Program-made: the position numbers and the translations under genes
The notes under the pieces: generated by a model
What the model was told of the DNA's origin: nothing
What the model saw: the letters and a program-made list of their open reading frames with translations, nothing else
The model's database searches: none
Shown here: positions 23,705 to 31,680 of the stretch, piece by piece
Numbering within the stretch: the stretch's first letter is position 1
Layout: the number at the start of each line of letters is the position of its first letter
Assembly (NCBI GenBank): GCA_030835905.1
Contig: JAURQX010000049.1
Span: 1-35,946 of the forward strand
Direction: 5' to 3'
DNA from: Alphaproteobacteria bacterium
Lineage (GTDB): Bacteria; Pseudomonadota; Alphaproteobacteria; Rickettsiales; UBA1997
Length of the DNA stretch: 35,946 nucleotides

Positions 23705-24928
23705 ATGCATGGTAAAGCTAAAAAGTTAGTTTTATTTTCTTTTTGGCTATTTTTAGTGATAAAGACAAATATTGCCTATGCCAATACTCTATTGAATCAA
23801 ATTGATTTTAATGAAAAAGCTCTTGAGTTAAATCTTTCATCCTCAGCTGAAATTAAACTGTTTACTCTTGAAAATCCTCCTCGCTTAGTTGCTGATATTT
23901 ATCAAGCCAAACTTTCTCAATCTTTGATTAAAAAAATAACTACAAAAAATTTTAAAGATATACGCTATAGTGCCACTGCAGAAAAATTACGCTTAGTTTT
24001 TGATTTAAAAGAAGCATTAAAAATTGGCAATGTTGATAAAAATAATAACAACAAATCATTTAATATAGTTGCCCAAATAATCAGAATTGAAAAAGGTAAA
24101 ATAATAGAAAATGATTCTTCAAGTAGTAGAGAAATTGATTTTGCCAATTTTATAGCCAGCAAAGTAAGTGAACTTGATCAAAGAAAGGTTAAGCCCGAAT
24201 TAATAGTAAAAAAATCAACTCAAGATAGAATAGTAAAACCAATCATTGTTATTGATGCGGGTCATGGTGGTAATGATCCGGGTGCAATTGGCAGTTATTT
24301 GCGCAGTAAAGAAAAAAATATTACCTTATCATACGCCAAAGAATTATATCGTCAATTAAAATCAGCTAATCGTTATAAAGTATACTTAACTAGAGATAAT
24401 GATAAGTTTATAACACTTAGGCAAAGAGTTGAAATAGCCCGCAAAAAACAGGCGCATCTATTTATATCAATTCATGCTAATGCAGCCGAAAACAGAGACG
24501 TTTCTGGTTTTTCAATTTATACTCTATCGGAGAATTCATCAGATAAACAAGCTGCATTGTTGGCTCAAAAAGAAAATAGAGCAGATATTATCAATGGTAT
24601 CAATTTTTCTGGAGCCAGTCAAGATATAGTTAAAACTATGATTGCAATGTCGCAACGAGATAGCATGAACCGCTCTGCTAGATTTGCTAAATTTTCAGTA
24701 AATTCTATGCAAAATGCCAATATTAATATTTTACGAAATGCTCATCGTTTTGCTGGTTTTGTGGTTCTAACCGCACCCGATATGATATCGGTCTTGGTTG
24801 AGCTGGGTTATATCACTAATTATCGTGAAGAGAGAAATCTTAATAGCTTTGGATATAAAAATAAGGTTGTAAAAAGCTTGGTTAAGGCCATCGAAAACTA
24901 TTTTGCCAAATATCAAATTAAAGAATAA
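23705..24928 (+). CDS. amiC: Periplasmic N-acetylmuramoyl-L-alanine amidase (AmiC-type)
   Basis: This enzyme cuts the amide between MurNAc and the peptide stem during cell separation. The 407 residues start with a signal peptide (about 1-26, cleavage after IAYA). An AMIN domain (about 30-130) for septal or cell-wall targeting follows. The Amidase_3 zinc domain lies at about 178-403. Zinc ligands are H187 (DAGHGGNDPGAIG), E203 and H257 (SIHANA); the catalytic Glu is E366 in LVELGYITN. The section at about 262-345 is a helical insert typical of EnvC/NlpD-regulated amidases. It lies upstream of PBP1A with a 299-bp spacer. Confidence 0.94.
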   Translation: MHGKAKKLVLFSFWLFLVIKTNIAYANTLLNQIDFNEKALELNLSSSAEIKLFTLENPPRLVADIYQAKLSQSLIKKITTKNFKDIRYSATAEKLRLVFDLKEALKIGNVDKNNNNKSFNIVAQIIRIEKGKIIENDSSSSREIDFANFIASKVSELDQRKVKPELIVKKSTQDRIVKPIIVIDAGHGGNDPGAIGSYLRSKEKNITLSYAKELYRQLKSANRYKVYLTRDNDKFITLRQRVEIARKKQAHLFISIHANAAENRDVSGFSIYTLSENSSDKQAALLAQKENRADIINGINFSGASQDIVKTMIAMSQRDSMNRSARFAKFSVNSMQNANINILRNAHRFAGFVVLTAPDMISVLVELGYITNYREERNLNSFGYKNKVVKSLVKAIENYFAKYQIKE

Positions 24929-25227
24929 AGCCAATTATCAAAATTAATTAGTCATACTAAATAAATTCCTCAAAATATTTATCCAAATGGTCAATTATAA
25001 AGTTTAAATGGTATAATATCAAATCTCAATTACTTTAATTTATATTTATTATTCTATATTATAAGGAAAATATTGAAGTTAAAAAGCAACTAGTTTATAG
25101 TTCATAAAGAAATAGGAATTTATTTGCTGAATAATTATCCTGATTTTGCAGATCTATTTATCATTCTCTTTTTAGAGATTCGATAAATCCCTAATTAGAA
25201 ACTCTGTTTTTTAAGCGATTTTAATCG
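24929..25227. other. Spacer between amidase and PBP1A genes
   Basis: There is no convincing reading frame. A TATAAT at about 25012-25017 could be a -10 box for a transcript into mrcA, but I see no good -35 box. No strong hairpin or known repeat was found. Confidence 0.4.
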
Positions 25228-27717
25228 ATGAAAAAATTTTTTAAATTTATATTTTTTGCCAGCTTAATATTTTTGGTATTGTCTAGTGTAGCTGTATTTA
25301 TGCTATTTAAGAAATATAGTGAAGATTTGCCAAAATATCGGCAGCTTAAAGATTATCAGCCAATGATAACTACGCGTATTTATGCAGCTGACGATAGTTT
25401 GATAACTGAATTTTCTAAGGAAAAAAGAATTTTTATTCCAATTCACTTAATTCCTAAAAATGTTATAAATGCTTTTTTAGCAGCCGAAGATGCTAATTTT
25501 TATAATCACTTTGGCATAGATATAATGGCTATAATGCGTACCATGCTCCAAAATCTATCTTCATCAATCAATGGCGATTCTAGATTTGGTGGTGCATCAA
25601 CTATTACTCAGCAAGTGGTTAAAAATTTCTTACTGACTAGCGACAGAACTATCGAAAGAAAAATTAAAGAAGCAATTTTGGCCGTCAGGATGAGTCAAAA
25701 CTTTACTAAGGATCAAGTTTTAGAGCTATATCTTAATCAAATTTATCTTGGTTCTGGTTCATACGGGGTAGCGGCAGCAGCTCAAAGTTACTTTAACAAA
25801 TCAATTTCAGAACTAGAAATTGAAGAGATTGCTCTTTTGGCAACTCTACCTAAAGCTCCTTCGCGTCTTGACCCTAGAAAAAATATGGAAAAAGCTAAAA
25901 TTCGTCGTGACTGGGTAATTTCACGCATGGTTGAAGAAGGATTTATCAGTAGTGCAGAAGCTGATCTGGCTATGTCAAAACCAATTATTCTTAATGAAAA
26001 AATGGAAGATGAAATTACTCAAGCACATTTTTTTGCCGATTCAGTCAAAAAGGAATTAACCACAATGTATGGCTCAGATGATGTGTTTGAGAATGGCATT
26101 TCGGTTAAAACAACTCTAAAACCAGATCTACAAGAAATTGCTCAAAATGCTCTGCAAAGAGGTATTGAAAAATATGATATTCGTCATGGCTATCGAGGCC
26201 CTTTGGGAAAAGCTAAAGATATAAAAAATTGGCAACAAGAGTTAAAAAACTTTGTAGTTGAAAAAGAATTTAGAGCGCATTGGGAAAAGTCAATAGTTCT
26301 TAATCTCACAAAAGATAAAGCTTTTATAGCAACCGCTTCGGGCAAGTTAGGTTTTATAACTATAGATAACTTACAATGGGCAAAACCATATATTGATACT
26401 GATAATCAAGGTTTGGAGCCAAAATTTCCATCTGATACATTGTCAGTTGGTGATATAATATTAGTTGAAGAAGATCAAAAATATTTAATGCTGCAAGATG
26501 GAATAATTAAAGAAAATAAGGATGATGAGTTAAGTTATAGTAATTTTAAAAGATCTTTCTTTTTAAGGCAAATTCCTAAAGTTAATGGCTCATTTATTGC
26601 GATGGATCCCCATACCGGAAGAATCTTGGCTATGTCAGGAGCGTACATTGATGCTCCTAACCAATTCAATAGAGCTACCCAAGCTTATCGCCAGACTGGT
26701 TCAACCATGAAAACTTTTGGCTATATAGCAGCTTTAGAAAACGGCTTTACTCCAGCTTCAATTATAATTGATGAAGAGATTTCGTTGGATCAAGGTCCAG
26801 ATTTGCCTCCATATAAACCTACTAACTATTCTGAGAAATTTTACGGACCAACAACCTTAAGAACTGGCTTAGAAAAATCACGTAATGTTACCACAGTTAG
26901 ACTAGCGCAGCAAGTCGGCTTGGATAAGTTGGCGCAAATGGTTAAGAAATTTGGTATTAACGATAATCCACAAGAAATATATTCTTTAGTACTAGGATCT
27001 AGTGAAACAAGTTTGATTAGGTTGGCGACAGGATACTCAATGATTGTTAATGGTGGAAAAAAAATAACTCCTGAAATGATTGAAAAAATCCAAGATCGAA
27101 ATGGTAAAATAATCTATCGTCGTGATCTAAGGTCTTGCACAGATTGTATAATTGATATTAATCAGTATCAAAATCTTAAAAAAATTCCAGTACCATTTCT
27201 AGAAGATATTAAAGAGCCAATAATTGATCCAGCAACTGCCTACCAAATTACCTATATGTTGCAAGGTGTTGTTGAGCGCGGAACTTCAATCAGAGCTAGG
27301 TCAGTTGGTAAGATTATCGGAGGTAAAACTGGCACGACTAATAATTCTTATGATTCATGGTTTGTTGGCTTTTCACCGGATTTAGTAGCCACGGTTTATA
27401 TTGGTTTTGATAATCCTAAAAGTCTTGGTGAAAAAGAAACGGGCTCTTCTATTGCTTTGCCAGTTTTTATAGATTTTATGAAAAAAGCTTTGCGCAATAC
27501 CCCTTCCACTCCCTTTAGAATTCCAGATTCAGTTAAATTTATCAAAATTGATAAAACTACTGGTAAAGTGGCAACTCCAGAAACCCCAAGAGAAAATATT
27601 TTTTTTGAAGCTTTTAAGTTAAGTGATATCGTCTTAAGAGAAGATGAGTACGAAGAGGATGAAAATGATTCATTAGATATGCGTGATAACAATCAATCAC
27701 CAATGGGAATATATTAA
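25228..27717 (+). CDS. mrcA: Penicillin-binding protein 1A (bifunctional transglycosylase/transpeptidase)
   Basis: This class A PBP polymerises and cross-links peptidoglycan in the periplasm. The 829 residues have an N-terminal anchor (about 5-27). The glycosyltransferase domain has E87 in AAEDANFYNHFGID and then GGASTITQQVVKN. An OB-like insert follows. The transpeptidase has S492-T-M-K495, S551-R-N553 and K700-T-G-T-T. The tail is acidic (EDEYEEDENDS). All catalytic motifs are intact, so a cell wall is probably made. A MITE-like repeat lies in the 324-bp spacer after it. Confidence 0.97.
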   Translation: MKKFFKFIFFASLIFLVLSSVAVFMLFKKYSEDLPKYRQLKDYQPMITTRIYAADDSLITEFSKEKRIFIPIHLIPKNVINAFLAAEDANFYNHFGIDIMAIMRTMLQNLSSSINGDSRFGGASTITQQVVKNFLLTSDRTIERKIKEAILAVRMSQNFTKDQVLELYLNQIYLGSGSYGVAAAAQSYFNKSISELEIEEIALLATLPKAPSRLDPRKNMEKAKIRRDWVISRMVEEGFISSAEADLAMSKPIILNEKMEDEITQAHFFADSVKKELTTMYGSDDVFENGISVKTTLKPDLQEIAQNALQRGIEKYDIRHGYRGPLGKAKDIKNWQQELKNFVVEKEFRAHWEKSIVLNLTKDKAFIATASGKLGFITIDNLQWAKPYIDTDNQGLEPKFPSDTLSVGDIILVEEDQKYLMLQDGIIKENKDDELSYSNFKRSFFLRQIPKVNGSFIAMDPHTGRILAMSGAYIDAPNQFNRATQAYRQTGSTMKTFGYIAALENGFTPASIIIDEEISLDQGPDLPPYKPTNYSEKFYGPTTLRTGLEKSRNVTTVRLAQQVGLDKLAQMVKKFGINDNPQEIYSLVLGSSETSLIRLATGYSMIVNGGKKITPEMIEKIQDRNGKIIYRRDLRSCTDCIIDINQYQNLKKIPVPFLEDIKEPIIDPATAYQITYMLQGVVERGTSIRARSVGKIIGGKTGTTNNSYDSWFVGFSPDLVATVYIGFDNPKSLGEKETGSSIALPVFIDFMKKALRNTPSTPFRIPDSVKFIKIDKTTGKVATPETPRENIFFEAFKLSDIVLREDEYEEDENDSLDMRDNNQSPMGIY

Positions 27718-27826
27718 AGCATAAAAATGAAGTTTAGTAGTTTTGTTACGTTATATAACAACAAATTACTTAAGATTTCAATTTACATCTTGCTCACAAG
27801 GTTGTATCATAACGTATTAAGTATTT

Positions 27827-27998
27827 ATACCAAAATTTATCTTTATCACACATTTGGACTTTGTCTTTTTAGTCTAAAATTTAAGAAAAACGAATGTAAT
27901 ATATCTATATTCTATAAGGCTTTTCTTTAATTTTATCCAAAAAGATGAAGAATATGGGGTTAATTTACTATAGTTTATCTAAAGATAAATTTTGGTAT
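27827..27998. mobile_element. 172-bp MITE-like element with perfect 19-bp terminal inverted repeats
   Basis: Ends 27827-27845 and 27980-27998 are perfect inverted copies beginning ATACCAAAATTTATC. From 27875 onward it is nearly the same as 30043-30160. Its left half resembles the repeat at 8337-8438. It is non-coding and fills most of the mrcA-glmS spacer. An apparent 67-codon frame at 27727-27930 runs through it and is rejected. Confidence 0.75.
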
Positions 27999-28041
27999 TA
28001 GATCTTTTTTAAAGAGCTATTCTTAATTACATTAGAAGTAT

Positions 28042-29883
28042 ATGTGTGGTATTGTTGGTGTTGTTGGCAATGTAAATGCGGTAGAAATAACTCTAGAAGG
28101 ACTCAAGAAGCTCGAATATAGAGGCTATGATTCGGCTGGCATTTGCGCTTTAAAAAATGATAATTTTAAAATTGTCAAAGAAAGAGGAAAAATTGTCAAT
28201 TTAGAAGAAGCTCTTGAAAAAGCTCAGCTATATTCTGATATTGCGATTGGTCATACTAGATGGGCGACTCATGGTATTCCTAGTCAAATTAATGCTCATC
28301 CTCATAACTCTCCACGTTTTTGCGTAGTTCATAATGGTATTATTGAAAATTATCAAGAAATTCAAAAGAAGCTAGATAAAAAAAAGTCAAACTTTTTAAG
28401 CGAAACCGATACCGAAGTTATTCCACACTTAATTGAATATCACTATGATAAAGAAAATGATATCAAAAAATCTTTAATCAAAGCTTGTCAAGATTTGCAT
28501 GGTACTTTTGCAATTGCGTTACTATTCAAGGAGCAGCAAGATGTAATTGCTGTAGCTAAAAAAGGATCTCCATTGGTTATTGGTGTAGGAAAAGGTGAGA
28601 ATTACATATCATCAGACTATTACGCTTTGAGTCAATATAGCGATAAAATAGTTACACTAGAAGATGGTGACTTTGCTCTGATTTATAAAGATAAAATTAT
28701 AATTTTTGACGAAAATTGCCAAGAAGTTAAACGGTCATTTAGAACTATTCACTCCAATAAAGCTAAAATTAGCAAAGAAGGTTTTGACCATTTTATGCTT
28801 AAAGAAATTTTTGAGCAACCAAGAGTTATTGAAGAGACTGTGCAAACCTATATTAATTTAAGCGATAATTCGATTCACCTTGCCAATTTTAATTTTGATC
28901 TAAGAAATTTTGAAAAAATAACTATCGTTGCCTGTGGAACTTCATATTACGCTGGAATGTCTGCCAAATACATTCTAGAAGAATTAGCAAGAATCCAAGT
29001 GGAAGTCGAAATAGCTTCCGAATTTCGTTATCGCAATAATGTTTTTAGTGATAAAAATTTAATGATTTTTATTTCACAATCTGGCGAAACGGCAGATAGC
29101 TTAGCTGCTTTAAAATATGCAAAAGCTAACAAGCAAAAAATTTTATCAATTGTAAATGTACCATTTAGCTCTATGGCACAACTTTCAGATTGTGTAATTA
29201 GAACGGTAGCTGGGCCTGAGATTGGAGTTGCTTCAACTAAGGCTTATAGTGCTCAAATTAGTATTTTATCTCTTTTTGCAATACATTTAGCTGATATTAA
29301 AGGCAAATTATCTAACCAGCAAAAAATTAATCTAATCAAGCAATTGCTTGAATGTGGTATAAAAATGCAAGAATTGCTTAAAGTTGGCTCAGTAAAGTCA
29401 ATAAAACAAATTGCTAAGTCATTAGCCAAGTCAAAAAATGCCTTATATATTGGTCGAGGAATTTCATATGTTAGTGCTTTGGAATCGGCTCTTAAGTTAA
29501 GAGAAATTTCTTATATCAATGCACATGGAATTGCTGCTGGCGAATTAAAACATGGCACTATTGCTTTGATCGACAAAAAAATGCCCGTAATTGTTATTGC
29601 GCCATATAATGAAGCTCATGATTTATTCGAAAAAACCTTGTCAAATGCTGCCGAAGTTAATGCCAGAGGTGGAAAGTTAATTGCTTTAAGTGACAAAACC
29701 GGACTTAAGCGTTTTGCGAAATATACTAAAAAATTTATTACCACTACCGAGATAAATGGATTAATCGAAGAAGCTTTGTTGCCAGTGGTTTCTATGCAAC
29801 TTTTAGCATATTACACCGCATTACATAGAGGTAGTGACATTGATCAGCCAAGAAATTTAGCAAAATCAGTAACTGTTGAGTAG
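28042..29883 (+). CDS. glmS: Glutamine-fructose-6-phosphate aminotransferase GlmS
   Basis: GlmS makes glucosamine-6-phosphate from fructose-6-phosphate and glutamine, the entry step to UDP-GlcNAc. The 613 residues start MCGIVGVVG, with C2 as the glutaminase nucleophile. HTRWATHG, VVHNGIIENY and LSETDTEVI lie in the amidotransferase half. Two SIS sugar-isomerase domains follow (CGTSYYAG, SQSGETADSL, STKAYSAQI; then GRGISY and ELKHGTIALI). The C-terminus KSVTVE is the standard closing motif. glmU at the end of the window supplies later steps. No glmS ribozyme-like leader is evident; the leader is mostly MITE sequence. Confidence 0.97.
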   Translation: MCGIVGVVGNVNAVEITLEGLKKLEYRGYDSAGICALKNDNFKIVKERGKIVNLEEALEKAQLYSDIAIGHTRWATHGIPSQINAHPHNSPRFCVVHNGIIENYQEIQKKLDKKKSNFLSETDTEVIPHLIEYHYDKENDIKKSLIKACQDLHGTFAIALLFKEQQDVIAVAKKGSPLVIGVGKGENYISSDYYALSQYSDKIVTLEDGDFALIYKDKIIIFDENCQEVKRSFRTIHSNKAKISKEGFDHFMLKEIFEQPRVIEETVQTYINLSDNSIHLANFNFDLRNFEKITIVACGTSYYAGMSAKYILEELARIQVEVEIASEFRYRNNVFSDKNLMIFISQSGETADSLAALKYAKANKQKILSIVNVPFSSMAQLSDCVIRTVAGPEIGVASTKAYSAQISILSLFAIHLADIKGKLSNQQKINLIKQLLECGIKMQELLKVGSVKSIKQIAKSLAKSKNALYIGRGISYVSALESALKLREISYINAHGIAAGELKHGTIALIDKKMPVIVIAPYNEAHDLFEKTLSNAAEVNARGGKLIALSDKTGLKRFAKYTKKFITTTEINGLIEEALLPVVSMQLLAYYTALHRGSDIDQPRNLAKSVTVE

Positions 29884-30042
29884 ATTTAATTCAACTGCTT
29901 TGAATATTTATAAATGATACTAATTATCTCAGTTAACTAGACACTGTTAACAAAGGTTATTTTTCTAAATTTTAGATCAAAAAGATAAGGCCTTTACCAA
30001 ATCCGATTTTTAGATAACCAATATTCAAAATATTTTTGAGAT

Positions 30043-30160
30043 AAAATTTAAGAAAAACGAATGTGATATATCCATATTTCATGAGGCTTTTCTTCAATTT
30101 TATCCAAAAAGATGAAGAATATGGGTTAATTTACTAAAGTGTATCTAAAGATTGGTATTA
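30043..30160. repeat. Second copy of the right two-thirds of the 27.8-kb MITE
   Basis: It matches 27875-27999 from TAAAATTTAAGAAAAACG to GGTATTA, with scattered substitutions and a deletion near the right end (AAGATTGGTATT against AAGATAAATTTTGGTATT). The left end differs. The rest of the 29884-30186 spacer has a weak inverted repeat around GGTTAT (29962) and GATAACC (30013) and no gene. Confidence 0.75.
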
Positions 30161-30186
30161 TATAGTTAATTGTGATAATAATTTCT

Positions 30187-30206
30187 TAAGCGCAAATTGG
30201 CGCTTA
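30187..30206. repeat. Palindromic repeat (GCGCAAATTGGCG family) at the IS1 insertion point
   Basis: TAAGCGC-AAATTG-GCGCTTA is a perfect 7-bp stem. Its right arm is the IS1 target duplication: GGCGCTTA is at 30199-30206 and again at 30997-31004. The same core occurs at 3411-3436 and, inverted, at 35765-35789. Confidence 0.85.
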
Positions 30207-30996
30207 GGTATTGTTAAATAATTATATCTTTTAAAATTATTCATCCTAATTTGAAGTTTTTTCAATAAAATTAGGAGGATATATGAAATGCAAACATTGT
30301 GCAAACTCTAAGTTAACAAAGGCGGGAATTATTTGGAATAAGCAAAGATATAAGTGTAAAAATTGCAACAGGACTAGTAGAGAAGGTGATGATAGAGTAA
30401 TTCACTGCGAAGAAAAAAAGATGAGAGTAATAAGATCTTACTTAGAAGGAGTTGGCATAAGATCTATTGAGAGACTGGAGAATATAAGTGCACCGATGGT
30501 TTTGCATTTGATTCGAAGTTTTTCTGAGAAAATTCAAAAAAAACTAAGATCTAAAAAAGTTAGTGATGATATTAAGGATATTGAGATATTGGAGGTGGAT
30601 GAGCTATTCAGCTACTGTCAAAAAAAAATTCCAAAGTCTTCGTATGGCTTGCTGTTGATCGGAACAGAAATGAAGTTGTTGATATCGAAATAACAACAAC
30701 AAGAGACTTTTTGGCTTATCTTCAAATATCTAGAAGGCTTGAAGAAAAATATAGAATTAAGATTCTTTGTAGTGATGCTTATCCTGTTTATGCAAAATAT
30801 CGGATAGCAGAAAATCATGCGATTACAAAAGCAGAGACTTCATTAGTAGAGTCTAAGAATTCTCTGATAAGGCATTATTTAGCTCGGTTTAATAGAAAAA
30901 CTAAGCGATATACTAAATCAATTGAGATGATATATCACTCGTTGGTACTTCTATTTAACCGAAAAGAAATAGAAAATATAATTATTTAACAATACC
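30207..30996 (+). mobile_element. Complete IS1-family insertion sequence
   Basis: The 790-bp element is bounded by perfect 21-bp terminal inverted repeats at 30207-30227 and 30976-30996 (outer bases GGTATTGTT). It is flanked by an exact 8-bp direct repeat, GGCGCTTA, at 30199-30206 and 30997-31004. It contains one transposase made by a -1 frameshift. Length, terminal repeats, 8-bp duplication and frameshift all agree with the IS1 family. Perfect ends and duplication suggest recent insertion. Confidence 0.95.
30283..30989 (+). CDS. IS1-family transposase, InsA/InsB joined by -1 frameshift
   Basis: The first frame (30283-30693) starts behind AGGAGG and encodes a zinc-finger (CKHC..CKNC) and helix-turn-helix region. 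At the A9 run 30620-30628 a -1 slip moves into the second frame, giving a product of about 235 residues, close to the 232 of IS1 InsAB'. The catalytic DDE residues are D106 (EVDELFSY), D165 (CSDAYPVY) and E190 (LVESKNSLIRHYLARF). Without the slip the first frame ends at 30693 with a tail that resembles nothing in IS1. The second frame alone lacks the first catalytic Asp. The frames appear undamaged, so the element may be active. Confidence 0.9.
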
Positions 30997-31058
30997 GGCG
31001 CTTAAAAATCAGCAATATTAAAAAAACTAAATTCGGGTTATTTAACAACTTTACAAAT

Positions 31059-31544
31059 ATGTTAATTTTTGAAATTATTGCTGTTGGTCTAGTATTGAGC
31101 GCTGATTCCTTTTCAGCGGCCGTAGCTATGGGTTTTCGTCCATTTAAGAAGAAAGATGCTATCAAATTTGCTATTTGTTCAGGAGGTTCAGAAGGTTTGG
31201 TAGCTTTTTTTGGTGCCATGGCAGGCTTGCATTTAATAAGTAAAATTAGCTCCTTTGATCATTGGATAGCTTTTGGGCTTTTGGCCATGGTTGCAATTCA
31301 TATGGCATATGAAGGATTTAGAGATCTTTTTAGCAAAGAAGTTAAGAATAAAAAGTTAGAATTTCATAGTTTTGCTAAAGTTTTAATAGTATCTTTTGCC
31401 ACTAGTCTTGATGCTTTTGGAGTTGGAATTGGTTTTGGTGTCGCGCAAAAAAATATACTGCCTTATATAATTTCGATTAGTTTTTTTGCTTTTATTGGAA
31501 CAATTTTAGGGCTAAACTTGGCTAAAAAGATAGCTAAATTTTGA
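31059..31544 (+). CDS. mntP: MntP-family manganese efflux protein, C-terminus cut by in-frame UGA
   Basis: MntP exports Mn2+ across the inner membrane. The 161 residues show the two family repeats with LSADSFSAAVAMG near the N-terminus and SFATSLDAFGVGIGFG in the second half, and about five membrane helices. A TGA at 31542-31544 ends the frame. The same frame then continues for 21 sense codons (IGAIILMIMAFEMLKI and others) to a TAG at 31608-31610. Together this makes 183 residues, close to the family's about 188, and supplies the missing sixth helix. So it is a recent nonsense mutation, a UGA readthrough case, or a truncated pump. IS1 lies 62 bp upstream. Confidence 0.82.
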   Translation: MLIFEIIAVGLVLSADSFSAAVAMGFRPFKKKDAIKFAICSGGSEGLVAFFGAMAGLHLISKISSFDHWIAFGLLAMVAIHMAYEGFRDLFSKEVKNKKLEFHSFAKVLIVSFATSLDAFGVGIGFGVAQKNILPYIISISFFAFIGTILGLNLAKKIAKF

Positions 31545-31630
31545 CCTGCTGTAAACCTAATTGGTGCCATAATTCTAATGATAATGGCTTTTGAAATGCT
31601 TAAAATATAGAAATAGTATAATAAACACTC

Positions 31631-31662
31631 AATCCCATCTATATAGAATTATAGATGGGATT
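31631..31662. terminator. Perfect 13-bp hairpin between converging mntP and RNase E genes
   Basis: Arms 31631-31643 (AATCCCATCTATA) and 31650-31662 pair around TAGAAT. It lies between convergent genes and fits a bidirectional terminator. The segment 31646-31668 equals the inverted terminal sequence of the MITE at 20808, so this is probably a collapsed remnant of that element. Confidence 0.7.
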
Positions 31663-31680
31663 TGGTATAATTTATTTATC

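Noticed and set aside
27727-27930. Possible 67-residue gene between mrcA and glmS
   Set aside because: The frame runs into the 27827-27998 MITE-like repeat, has no family resemblance and no ribosome-binding site.
28000-28041. glmS riboswitch-ribozyme leader
   Set aside because: The leader is short and AT-rich and is mostly MITE sequence upstream; no ribozyme-like core is visible, and the ribozyme is mainly known from Gram-positive bacteria.
30711-30989. Separate gene for the second half of the IS1 transposase
   Set aside because: The reading frame extends upstream to the A9 run and contains the remaining DDE residues, so it is the -1 frame of one transposase.
31542-31544. UGA recoded as tryptophan genome-wide
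   Set aside because: The ferredoxin, ccmC, EamA, metC and HEPN genes all end in TGA at family-typical positions, and TGG is common for Trp. The mntP UGA is therefore an isolated case.
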